Shown one piece after another: positions 11,552 to 22,532 of a stretch of DNA of 33,320 nucleotides. The position numbers and the translations under genes are program-made. Under the pieces are notes generated by a model. The model made no database searches and was not told where the DNA came from. It worked only from the letters and a program-made list of their open reading frames with translations. The stretch covers positions 11,977 through 45,296 of the forward strand of contig NAOQ01000592.1 in assembly GCA_002751075.1 (NCBI GenBank). Direction: 5' to 3'. Source of the stretch: Ichthyophonus hoferi (Eukaryota > Opisthokonta > Ichthyosporea > Ichthyophonida > Ichthyophonidae). Numbering within the stretch: the stretch's first letter is position 1; each line of letters begins with the position of its first letter.

Positions 11552-11575
11552 GAAAATCTCCGGCCTGAGATTTTC
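11552..11575. repeat. perfect 9-bp hairpin
   Basis: GAAAATCTC (11552-11560), a six-base loop cggcct, then GAGATTTTC (11567-11575). The GC-rich loop in AT-rich DNA makes it stand out. Confidence 0.8.
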
Positions 11576-11795
11576 CCTGTGTCTATATAGGTGTTATGCT
11601 GGCCGCAGCTCTCCCTTCTAAACTTTTTCTTACTCTTATCTAGGTTTCTTCTAATAAATCTGAAGTATTTCAGCTACTACCAGCATTTGGTTGCATACTT
11701 CATGATGTTTTGTACGAAAACCCACTGTTTATTGTTGGTTTTTATCTATTTATTAGTGTTGTAATACGCTAATAATTGGAACTAATTATTTTCAC

Positions 11796-11824
11796 GATTA
11801 AGTGATGTACTGAATCACTTAATC
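11796..11824. repeat. perfect 11-bp hairpin
   Basis: GATTAAGTGAT (11796-11806), a seven-base loop gtactga, then ATCACTTAATC (11814-11824). It lies 220 bp from the hairpin at 11552 and upstream of the copia-type fossil. Confidence 0.8.
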
Positions 11825-12118
11825 TCAGTATTAGGATACCGATTGGCCCGCGGCTCAGCCTGGTGTTTTTACCATAGATCAATGGATTCAATAATTGCAT
11901 GTTATAATTGAAGGTTTTTAGTTTATAGTAGATCCCAATGGTATTTGTATTGGGAAATAAGCATATATTTAAAAGTCCGATCTTGATTTAATTGTTCTTG
12001 GGATAATTAGATTTCTGACAAGTCAGTACATTGGTAGAAGACTAGATAACCTCAACCCAGTTCATTAGTATTGGTCAAAAACCCGCAAAAATGATACAAA
12101 TATTTTTTTTTTCTTAGT

Positions 12119-12540
12119 ATGGAGGGGGAGGACATTTTCTGTGGTGCACATCTGTTCGTCCCAGCTCCAGAAAGAATTACAAATTTGTATCTTCATCATT
12201 TTATTACGTCAGCACAACACATCATGTCAGGATGGAAAATTATACCTTACTATTTCCATCAAAACGGGATAAGCAACCGTTTAAACCAGACAATGTTCAC
12301 GTTAGTTAGAAGATCCTTGATAAAAGACGCCTACTAGGATATTTTAGAATGTGGTTGTAAAACTGCAGTTTTTACCTTCTATGTACTTCATTTCAAAAGG
12401 AAGGAAACAGCAGATGGATTCAACATGGGATACTTTGGAAAAGAGTTTCTTGTATGGTCTTTAGAGAGCATATGATTCTTCCTAGCAGTGGATGCAACCA
12501 CAATTTATAACTGAGCCACTACCAACTCTAATTAAGTATG
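12119..12540 (+). mobile_element. Ty1/copia-type LTR retrotransposon fossil (integrase region)
   Basis: The first 72 codons contain QNGISNRLNQT followed by a basic helix. This is the form of the copia-type integrase core motif (Q-N-G-x-x-E/N-R-x-N-R/Q-T). Weaker similarity to the region after the integrase core continues to about 12540. No LTRs, protease or reverse transcriptase could be recognised around it. It is a broken internal fragment with several breaks, probably old. Confidence 0.5.
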
Positions 12541-12839
12541 TAAGCTAAGCCCCGATTGGTTCTGTGAAAGTGTTTTATTCGGTATTTATATAGTTTAAAC
12601 TATATGAGGCGAGCTTTTATAGCTTAGGTAATTGTGAAGCCCAAAAGAAAATAGATAAACAGAAATAGATTAGGGGGTCATATCATACGCTATTCACATG
12701 TTTTTGTTTACTTTATTCTGCGAAATGTTAGATGGGTACTGTCGGATCTAAAATTTCAACTCGTACTCAAAATATTTAACACTTAAATTTTTCTCTCTGC
12801 ATTTTATCGTTGTTTTTATTTTATTTTATTAAGTTGTGT
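12541..12839. other. intergenic, nothing recognised
   Basis: AT-rich sequence between the copia-type fossil and the second fold-back repeat copy. No open frame or repeat of note. Confidence 0.5.
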
Positions 12840-13240
12840 TTACACAGGCATATTTAATTTAGGTATGTCTTCATATAGCTATAATCATTTAATATTATAT
12901 TTTAGCAATTATTTTTACATATATAGCCTAGAAAAATAATTAGTGCAATCTATTGGTTTTATAAACGGCAATCCAAGATGATCGATCAAAATTGAACCAG
13001 CCAATGGCCAGAGGCCCTATAACTACCCAAAATAAGCCATTTCATGTTATGAGGTCCAGATTGGCAGGATGATGCTTAAGCAATGTGCTAAAGACAAGTC
13101 CTGCTGACCTGTTTTATAATAAAAATATGTCTTAGCATGTGTGTATTTCGTGTATGCAAAGGACACGTTTAAACGCTAATTAATCCGGTATTATCTCTCC
13201 CTTTAAACGAATATTGGTCACAGGAACACTCTTGCCTCCA
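12840..13240 (+). repeat. dispersed fold-back repeat, second copy (left half)
   Basis: Collinear with 5570-5990: tataatcatttaatattat, then caatctattggt, then ggcaatccaagatgatc, then a shared gtgtatgca / tttaaacgct block near 13150-13180. The right inverted arm of the 5.7-kb copy is missing here. Similarity begins well left of the inverted arm in both copies, which bears on where the true element end lies. Confidence 0.7.
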
Positions 13241-13811
13241 TTTATTATCATTAGATATTAAAAATTAATCTCGCTGTGGAATTCATTGTGTCAATTTTGG
13301 CGCGTGCAGTCTTCTATACATTAAAATATCGTATTCCATATACGAACTTCTTAAGATATCTTATACCATGTCAAGACTATGCTTACATAAATTCAGATGT
13401 ACACATTTGTATGTTGTATTGCATTGTATGAGAATATTCACCTGTCCTTCTCCATGAGGGCGGAACTGTGTCAAAATAATCCTCTTTCTCACAAAAAAAA
13501 AAAGAAAAAAAAGCAATCTAACATTCATAATTGTACAACTCGGAAAATAAAATAAAAACCGTTTCAATAATTAAGGTCTTGAAAAATCATTATTTGCTTT
13601 TCAGCTTTGCTTTCCAAGTCAAACTATTAAATCCATTATAAATCATTTCCATTTCATCTTGATCAATTTTATTAAACAGTATATACAAGACTATATGTTG
13701 GTTCGGAATTCTAGATATCCGTGTATATTAATGGATAATGCCCAGCACATTCCTATATATCAAGAGACTTAAAAAACACAGAGTATGTTCATGACGGGGT
13801 ATGGCGAATTT
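13241..13811. other. 3' flank of the CWH43-like gene
   Basis: AT-rich with an A-rich run at 13493-13513. A minus-strand open frame at 13361-13567 owes its phenylalanine-rich content to that run and is not taken as a gene. Confidence 0.5.
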
Positions 13812-16660
13812 TTAAAAGGCATCTACGCGATTGACTTTGGGTGGATTATTTATCTTGTCCCAAGTGATACGGCCTGTAATGCAACGCTTGCCAGTCACAG
13901 GATCGTGCGTAGAAAAGGTAGCAAGAACAGGCAGATGATCAGAAATGCCGTATACCTGTGGGGTCTTGAAACCAAGCAAACATAGATCACGGTAAAAGAT
14001 ATGATCAAGAACCAACTTGTTGCCCGTCAGGGGGGGATCGCCGATGGTCTCAGTGAAATAGTTGGTCAAAACATTGTCAGCCTTTAGTGTAACATTAACC
14101 GGAAGCATAACGGGTTGTGGCGCATTGTCATCAGGTTCAGGCTTCCAAATAGGGGTCAACATGGATATATTCATATTAAAATCACCCATGAAAACCGCGG
14201 GACCAGAAGTTTGGGCAATTTTTTCCTTAATAAAGGCTACCTGGGCTATACGAGCATCTTCATCGAACCACTCGGCGTGAGTGTTGAAAACGTGAATGGT
14301 ACTTTTTTCCAGGCTAATAGGGTCCAAATATGGGAAACCAACCGCAATCACTAAACGATTGAGAGCAGCAGTAAGTTTGGGCATCATATAGGTGGTCTGA
14401 TAAGTCATAGGCAAGGCAGAGAGGGTGGCCACACCCGGGGTGGCCATAAACCCAGGAGCACCATATTCAACGTAATAACCACCNNNNNNNNNNNNNNNNN
14501 NNNNNNNNNNNNNNNNNNNNNNNNNNNNNNNNNNNNNNNNNNNNNNNNNNNNNNNNNNNNNNNNNNNNNNNNNNNNNNNNNNNNNNNNNNNNNNNNNNNN
14601 NNNNNNNNNNNNNNNNNNNNNNNNNNNNNNNNNNNNNNNNNNNNNNNNNNNNNNNNNNNNNNNNNNNNNNNNNNNNNNNNNNNNNNNNNNNNNNNNNNNN
14701 NNNNNNNNNNNNNNNNNNNNNNNNNNNNNNNNNNNNNNNNNNNNNNNNNNNNNNNNNNNNNNNNNNNNNNNNNNNNNNNNNNNNNNNNNNNNNNNNNNNN
14801 NNNNNNNNNNNNNNNNNNNNNNNNNNNNNNNNNNNNNNNNNNNNNNNNNNNNNNNNNNNNNNNNNNNNNNNNNNNNNNNNNNNNNNNNNNNNNNNNNNNN
14901 NNNNNNNNNNNNNNNNNNNNNNNNNNNNNNNNNNNNNNNNNNNNNNNNNNNNNNNNNNNNNNNNNNNNNNNNNNNNNNNNNNNNNNNNNNNNNNNNNNNN
15001 NNNNNNNNNNNNNNNNNNNNNNNNNNNNNNNNNNNNNNNNNNNNNNNNNNNNNNNNNNNNNNNNNNNNNNNNNNNNNNGAGGCTTGTACTGGGCAATTAT
15101 ATCGGACTGGCGTTCCAAGTTGATCATACCAACGTTGGCTTGGCCATCAACTGATACATATGCTTCATAACCCTCTTGAATATTCCATGTCATAACGGTG
15201 AAGGTAGTGGGAGTATCAACAGCTCCACGGGAAGCAAGATACCAACTGCGATTGCGCAGAGCAGGTAGGAAGATGGCAATGAATGCAATGCCCCATACAA
15301 TAGCCATTGCTTTGGCGTATTTAGTCATTGAAACATCGATTTTGGCAAGACCACCATCTTCACGTTCCTTTAGAATAAAAAAGTAGATAACATTAACACA
15401 AATTACAATAGGGAAGATAATGAAAGGGAGAAGGAACAAGGCGTTTCCATGGAAAAAGTTAAAAAGTTCAATATCCATAGCCATCTTTCCGAGAAGCCAG
15501 ATAAAAAGGAACATGTAGCCAGCAACCATGAGGAAACCACTCAACATGACAAAGGTGAAGCGAATACGAGAACGGAGAGACTCGAGACCAAGCTTTAGGG
15601 CAGTGAAAGAAAGAGTAGTCATGAAAGGAAGGGCAAGGCCTATGAGGAACCCACCACCCACTATCATGACGCCATTGCCGACGTATACCTCTTTGAATTC
15701 AGTGGACTTGCCCACGTTCATCAGCAGCGCAACCGTGCCGGAAACCATGGATGTGCACATGGTAATGGTCAAGTGCATGCGCCATGATTGCATAATGTAC
15801 CAAGAGTATTGGGCGACAACACCCAAGAAAAGTGCCAAAATGATGATGATACCTACAGGGTATGACTCATACTTAGCCCAGCGGACAATGGCGGCATCAG
15901 AAGTAAACAACCATGTGTGTAAGATGATCACGTTGGCACAAGCCCAGGATGCGAAAGGTATGAAGAGAATCTTGACTTCAGGGTTGCATTTTTCTACCGA
16001 GATGCCTTTAACATGAGAAGGGCCAAAAGCAAGCCAAGCAACAGCCAGGAAACCGGCTATGTAGTAAGCCCAGGCTGGGGCCCAGTTCTCAACCAAGTCG
16101 TTTGGGAGAAGAGAAGAGAGTGCCCAGCGGGTGGTAATCATAAGGAACATGCCATTGCCAATGCCTAGCAGTTCAGTCTCAGTAATGCAGGTCATGAACT
16201 GGGATAGACCAAGACCTGTACCAAACATGATAGCAATAGTACGCCAAAGGGGAGACACTTGAGTCATTGTAGCATAAAAGAAGACTGTAAGAATGCGAAA
16301 GATGTTTCTATACTTTTCGTCACGGAGTAGGCGCCAGAAGAAAGGAATACAGCTGAGACAGGGAATCACAACATAGCCACAAAATGGTGGAATAACACCC
16401 CACATAGAGAAACCAAGATTCCATGGGTCCATCATATGCCAATAACCTGTAAACATATTGGAACTAATCATGGTAAGATTCATGTAGGCGATTACGGCAA
16501 AGGCCATAGTGTCAACAACAACTGTGGCTATTGTGGGCCGACTGTCGAATATACACGATGCCCTAGACACCCCGCAATCGTCCCCCTTCGCCTCCTGCCC
16601 AAGGCAATCGTTTGATGGTGCGTCAACCGTCATAGTAGTGGATGGGTCGCCGTTTGTCAT
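13812..16660 (-). CDS. CWH43/PGAP2IP-like polytopic membrane protein with C-terminal EEP domain (interrupted by assembly gap)
   Basis: Minus strand. ATG 16660 opens 527 codons up to the N-gap; 223 residues follow it. The N-terminal tail (about 1-40) is hydrophilic, then come roughly 12 hydrophobic helices (about 43-455), a basic/acidic linker (KEREDGG) and one more helix near 475. The endonuclease/exonuclease/phosphatase domain starts at TWNIQEGY (residues 491-498). After the gap come YYVEYGAPG, NTHAEWF, FMGDFNMN, LDHIFY and the terminal GISDHLPV with the catalytic Asp-His. This order, and the YY-x-x-(F/Y)G-P-like block, matches the C-terminal half of Cwh43/PGAP2IP. Those proteins act in GPI-anchor lipid (ceramide) remodelling in the ER; the PGAP2/FRAG1 domain that starts yeast Cwh43 is not seen. 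The two sides of the gap are out of frame by its stated length, and a normal EEP domain needs fewer than 198 residues there, so the gap probably hides an intron or has an estimated size. GTG 16681 is in frame upstream but less likely as the start. Confidence 0.85.
14484..15078. other. assembly gap (595 N)
   Basis: Unsequenced bases inside the CWH43-like gene. They remove the early part of the EEP domain, including the expected metal-binding glutamate. Confidence 1.
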
Positions 16661-18616
16661 GTGTTTATTTCTAGGTCCCACACGGTATGAACTATCGGGT
16701 TATTTGAATTTATCGAGATCTTTAGCGTACTTGGATCCCTTATATACTCCGTGGCCCGTTGATAGGCCAATATCGGCACCTAAAATTCAGTAGTGGTCCA
16801 ATAAAAGATGACTATAGATATTTTAATTTATAGTTTAGAAATTGATTTATTTATGAGTAGCAGGTATCTTTTTGGCGCTGTTTTCATTCCGGTGCCCCGC
16901 AAACTCCAGTATATACGATCTCACTTATGAGTAAGTAATACATGAACTTAACAAGTTTTTTATTGTTAATGGAGCTAAATTTTCCTTCCTATTGTATCTT
17001 GATATTTATCAATTGAATATATTTGAATTTTATATTAATTAATATATAGGATTGAATAATGTAACGCATGCAGATGTTGTGTTTTTATTTGGCTCCAAGC
17101 CGCTCAGTGATATAATTGGCAAAGACTCGGGTCCATTTAAACAGCAGTAGAGGTTACTTTGAAATGAAATTGGAGCTATCACAAATACACAAATATCGAG
17201 TATTTCCTTCAATTCTTAAACAAAAATGCGCATCTTGCTTAATTTTTTTTTTTCTTTTTTTCTTTTTCTTAAGCATATTTAATACCAATCATTCCTCTCA
17301 ACAGATCAATACTAATATACAAGATGTTGCATAGGTTACAAGTGCCAAAACTACTACCAACAAATACAAGTTCGCGCAATTCATACCTGAAAATAACAGT
17401 TAAAGTATTTCACCGCTAGGGGATAAAAAAAACTAAGAATGGTATTTTACAATTGACTTGTAAAGATTGATCTGTGATATAATAGAAACAATGAAGATGA
17501 TGCTTTAGCATTTTATGTAATAGGTACAGCATAGGAACTTCCAGCTGTTCCTTGTTCCTTGCATCGGCCTGCTCTTGAGCAGAACGGTTCTCAAATCTTT
17601 TGCTGCAGCCTATATAACAGGGCAAAAAAATAATATGAAAAATACGCTTACAAAGCCAAATTAATCTTTATTGGGTAGACTGACTGGCTCTGAGCTTAAG
17701 GTATACCAGTACTATAAGCCTCCCATTTTGCAGGAAGGAGCTATTGAGGTCGTATATAGAGCATATTGATTAGAAATGTGAAATGAAAACTAGGTGTTAG
17801 CATTTATAGCTATTAGTCTGGATATTTCTCAATTGGTTCACGATTCGTTACACTATGGGTTTGAATTATTATAATACGAATAACAGGGTGAAGAGAGAGA
17901 TTCATTAATCAGATCTCCAATGCATCGTATACTTTAAAAGGAATGTGATGGATATGATAACAATGTTTCACTATGAAATAGATGAACTTACTATTGGTTA
18001 CTGATAATAATTGCATGATTAGAAATCTATTGACGCATTCTACTTTTGCATTCCGATCGGATTAACGATTGGCACGGCTGGTCAAGGCATTGGTGAAGAG
18101 AAATGAACTTATAAAAGCATCTCTATTGTAATCTTGCTAATCTGATAGTGTCTGCCATTACTGACCATTCGCAAGAGTGAAGCTTAACTTCCACGTATAC
18201 AAGATTAGCATACTGGTACCGCAAGTCCGGTTGGGAAAGCATTAAAGGGTTTGCAAGCTGTAGTGCCCCTTGCCTTACTATAAAACTTGCCTATTACCTC
18301 AGTCATAATAGATTCAAAACTGACAAGAGCAGAACTACATGAGAGATCACGAAGTGACAACCCTTTATATACTCAAGTGGGCCATGATAAGCACCAGCCT
18401 AGACCTCTCAAGAGAGCATTAAGCTTCTTTGTCATCCTCCACTGTCCACATAGGAGGAGGTCCCATATGTACACAATAGCATTTTAGTCCCTAAAACTAT
18501 AATGAGGCAAAAATATTATATTAAACTTGTTGGAACTAAAGGATTCAATTTTGTTTTTGTTACAGCATATCCCTTTATGATACAAAACCAAGCCATCCAA
18601 GTAAGGACATGATATA
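16661..18616. other. gene-poor region upstream of the CWH43-like gene
   Basis: I see no supported gene. Minus-strand 17416-17625 has a possible exon-like stretch (RFENRSAQEQADARNKEQ) preceded by atag, but no partner exon was found. Plus-strand 18287-18487 is an open frame of basic composition without motifs. A T-rich run lies at 17244-17270. TGTTGGAA at 18529, just left of the leader repeat, is the kind of start seen in LTRs but has no matching partner. Confidence 0.45.
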
Positions 18617-19190
18617 TAAGATGATTGAGATAAGATCGGACAATCCTAGTGGACTCTGTGATTTGTCATGAATTGTACTAACTAATAAGAATTTTTATGA
18701 TTGGTCCTATTTAGACTATTGCTTATATATATTACCTTAAGCAAAGGTCGGAAATGCATAAAACAAAAAACAACTAATAAAAAATACTAGTTTCAGTCGT
18801 CAAAATAACTGTTTTCAGTCGATACTATTTATCATTTGACTTTCGTACTTTATGTTTTTATATTATGTTAGTAGTTGTCAAAAAATTTGAAATAGACAAT
18901 TCAGATACTTTACCAGAATGCCAACTGGCTGAATCTAATTTCAATTCTTCCTATGATAATAATATCGTAACTATATATATATATACATTCACATTTAGTT
19001 CACAGTTATTATTTATACAATAAATTGCCGAGTAAGAAGCCAACAGCTTCTATATCCATTGAACGTCAGAGAAAGATTCAAGAACAGCTAACGAGAGCTT
19101 TAGCTTGCTCTTTACCTGACGACGACTAATAGAACTCAGTACAACAGATACTAGTCCTATTTCCAATATTAATTAATAGCATAACTTTCT
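18617..19190 (+). mobile_element. mobile-element remnant with leader repeat, copy A
   Basis: 18617-18945 is a leader followed by an ATG and a short coding-like start, and aligns along its length with 19254-19570. Further right, 19085-19190 has a coding-like end (TTACCTGAC followed by a T/A-rich tail) that also appears near 24920-25020. The element therefore looks like a shortened unit with its beginning and end preserved. It is broken; family not identified, possibly a retroelement, treated as a fossil. Confidence 0.5.
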
Positions 19191-19253
19191 TAACTAGGTC
19201 AAATTGATTTGTCGATACATTGTATGTATGTATCGATAATATTACTCTATCGT

Positions 19254-19810
19254 ATAAGATTATTGAGATAACATCAGACAATTTTAGTGGGCCTCAGTAT
19301 CTTTGGGGAAATTGTATTAGCCAATAAGGATCTTTACGATCGGCCCAATTTACATGAATGACAGCTATGGGGTATTAACCAAAATTAACACCCACAATAA
19401 ACAAAAGTCGAGAAAGTATAAAAGGAACAAAAACAACCAATAACAAGCACGGTTCTCAGTCGTTAATAATTTTCTGTTCGATTTATGTGTTTTATGTTTT
19501 ACTTCATATTATGTCTATTGTTGTCAAAGAAGCTGAGTTAGATAATCTAGATACTTTACAAGAAGGAAACGTAATTATTTGAAAATCAAGCTAATCAGAT
19601 AGAGAAGGGCAAGTCCAAGTTTTTTTGAAGCAATTAAAAATGTACCTACTACAAAGACAGAAACACGGAAAGTGTAAAACCGATATGAAAAAATATTGTT
19701 GCAACAAAGAAATAAATACATTAAAATATAAAGTAGATCAAGCAGAGAGACCAAGTGAAAAAATGGACCACTTGCAGGTGATATGTAGACTTTTCCTCGG
19801 TTATCTTTAG
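19254..19810 (+). mobile_element. mobile-element remnant with leader repeat, copy B
   Basis: Direct repeat of copy A, 637 bp further right. The leader contains a TATA-box-like tataaaagg (19417-19425) about 95 bp upstream of the ATG at 19512, so it could once have carried a promoter. Coding-like sequence rich in lysine and glutamine follows, to about 19810. Broken; family not identified. Confidence 0.5.
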
Positions 19811-21754
19811 AATAAAGTGGGAAACTCATCTCGGTTGTGATAGGAAAAAATGCAATACTGATATCTTAACAAAAAACATTAGCAAAGCCCAAACATGAAC
19901 TTATATGAATCATTGTATTGTACAAGGTTTTATATTAAAATCATGCAAAAGTTAATGTCTGACGTAAGTAATTGGGTCAATAGGCTTACAAGCAACATTG
20001 TGTAGAAAAAAAATATTGTTATTAGGCGTACGTTATTGACTAGTGACCTTTCATGGCAATTGAGTCTACCTCAATGATAAGTAGGTCAACTTAGTTCATT
20101 TTCTTCCAGACATACTCGGTACTGGTACATACAAATAGTACTGTACCAACATAAAACTAAACTTTGTAATCTATAAGTACATAAAATTAGGCATCTCTTG
20201 TAAATTTGGTAACTTATTCTGATCTTCATTTCCAAATTTAAATATTCCCTGAAAGCTTGAGGTTTTGGGGTTCTTTAAAATCATTTGTGGCCGTGCCATT
20301 TCAAACGCTTATACTTTTTTAATCTTTGAGACAGAAAACATGCATTTCAACCTTTTCTAATCCTGGTATGTAGGATTCCCTGTAGACCTAGAGGGCAGCA
20401 GTACTGTCATGATAATGTTGTGCCTATATTCTCACGCGACAGATAGAAAGATTTACCCTAGTATCAAGAGCTGATCCGTTTTTAGTAGAATCTAGGCTAA
20501 GACTGCAGGATATCAGAATAATGCTTTATTAGAACTTTAATCGATCATGCACAACTTGCAAAGTAATTTCATAATGTAGAACTGGTGATAAAGGTTGAAT
20601 TCTCCAGGGAGTGTATTGGTGAACTAATTACATTACATTGCCTTAGAAAATTCAAGTGAGCTAATTTTAAATTTAGCGGCGACTGAGTGCTGTTTCAAAT
20701 TAATACCAAGTGCTAAGCAGGTACTGGCCCCAGAAATGTTCTCCAAATATATTCTAATTATGATACTGTCAAGTATCATCCCCCTAGTAGAATGTATCGG
20801 GTTCATCTGGGATTGATTGAAAATTGTTTGAGGAGATAAACAGGAAATGCTTCGCTCCACCGCAGAATAATCTATTTGAATCCATAAGAGTTAAATAAAT
20901 GATAAATATTATTTGGTTATTCAGGGTTAACTCTCCAGTCAGTTGTACTGTATACCATGCTAGGTATATTGTTTAAACCGAATTCAGGCTCACTACGTAA
21001 CATGTGTTTAAAATAGCATAAGTTAACTATTAGGTGGTTGAGACAAGGATTTCAAATTTTTTTTTGCAGGATGGCCCACCATTTGATATGCGTTCTTGCC
21101 AGGGTAATGGCTTAAAATAAAGATAGGGTAAGTTACCCTATATTTTTACTGTTTTCACAGTAACGCCAAAATAATATAAATTACCCAAGATAACATTGTC
21201 AATACAACGACGCCTGGAATTTTTTTATCAGTCTTTCTGCCATCGTTATCGATGTTTCCTTCCATATGTAGCTACCTGTCCTAAAACTCCCTTGCTTCCC
21301 AAACCAGGGTAGGATGCTCTTAAAAAAAATCCAAGGAAATATGCCCATCTTTACCTTCACGACCACCCAGCATACTATTCTCTCGTCAATGAAGAATGTA
21401 TATCCGGTATTCTATTTCTATAAACATGTTATTCTATTAAACAGTATTCACTTTTAACCCCCGCAAGTGGGATGTTTGTAGAACTTCAAGATCCCCCGTA
21501 GGAGTACTTAGTCAGTATATCATTTCTTATTAATAAATTGTCTCCTATGGCTAAGATCCGAATTGTTGCAATACACGCAGATCTTATTTTTCTTTGTTCT
21601 AATTTGAGAGTGATGCTACTTGGAAAATGTATGATTGGGAGTTTAAATAACTAATTGGCTTCCATTCCACATTATCAAAATAATAATGAGGAGCAGCTTG
21701 ATTCTATGTATTTCTTATCAATTGCTGATATGATTAGTCGAAAATAAGTAGAGA
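19811..21754. other. intergenic, nothing firmly recognised
   Basis: Contains a short palindromic patch (ggtactggtacatacaaatagtactgtacc) near 20118-20147 and a minus-strand open frame at 20633-20860 without motifs. 21060-21500 is somewhat less AT-rich, but no spliced gene could be assembled from it. Confidence 0.45.
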
Positions 21755-21865
21755 CCGGTTCGCTCCCTGTGACCTATATCTAATTGGAATTGTTTGAATC
21801 CCAAATTAAGGGGGATTTTAATGTGTCCTTTTGCATACACAGAGAACATTTATTCAATATTTTGA
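21755..21865 (-). repeat. dispersed fold-back repeat, partial copy
   Basis: Reverse complement of the apex-side part of the 12.84-kb copy: ctgtgacctatat, then ttttaatgtgtccttttgcatacac. It also resembles 25645-25735 in the same orientation. Confidence 0.55.
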
Positions 21866-22532
21866 TCATGTGCTACATCAATATACAAACTATGCATTGG
21901 CCTATAATATGCTATAATTAACCAATTAAAGATCAGAGATTAATCCGAAGCAAAAACGCCGACTCTTACCAAAAAGAAAGAAAAAAATACCAAAACACGT
22001 TTATATTCAGTATATTATATATAGATTTTTTATTATCATTATTATATTATTATATAAACTCTTATTGCTACGGGCGTATATTGCAAGTATATATTGATAT
22101 CTGACATCCACTCTATTCTTTTAGCAATCTAAATTGGCCAGGCCAGTACATAGTTGTATCAACTGTGTGTACAGGCATATATCTTAGTAAGCATTGTATG
22201 ACTATGCATTTTGAAGAAACGAAATAGCTATTAATAGGCAATTAAAATTATTCACTGTAAATACTATAACACAATTAATTTACATCTAATGACAACAATT
22301 AGCGTGCTTTGGCGTTTGAGGCTATCTACCTTTATTCAGATATCCCCAAAACGCCTATTTGTAATAATTTGCTTTGGTGATTACAACCTTTGAGCCATAA
22401 TGACTACATAATATTATCTTTTATATTGCTAGATGTCACGCTTCATTTAGTACTATTAATATTATTGGATAAAAGTTTTCTTTGAAAATTAACATAATTA
22501 TCTGCAGACTATTTTACGCTAATATTAATCAA
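21866..22532. other. upstream region of the 22.5-kb gene
   Basis: AT-rich. The bases just before 22507 (attatctgcag) look like a splice acceptor, so a 5' untranslated intron upstream of ATG 22533 is possible. Confidence 0.4.

Noticed and set aside
15198-16793. Plus-strand frames opposite the CWH43-like gene
   Set aside because: Antisense shadows of a long, GC-richer coding frame; composition and motifs support only the minus strand.
17416-17625. Possible minus-strand exon with a charged helix-like peptide
   Set aside because: No second exon with compatible phase or recognisable family was found.
20633-20860. 75-codon minus-strand frame
   Set aside because: No ATG at its start, no motif and no splice context.
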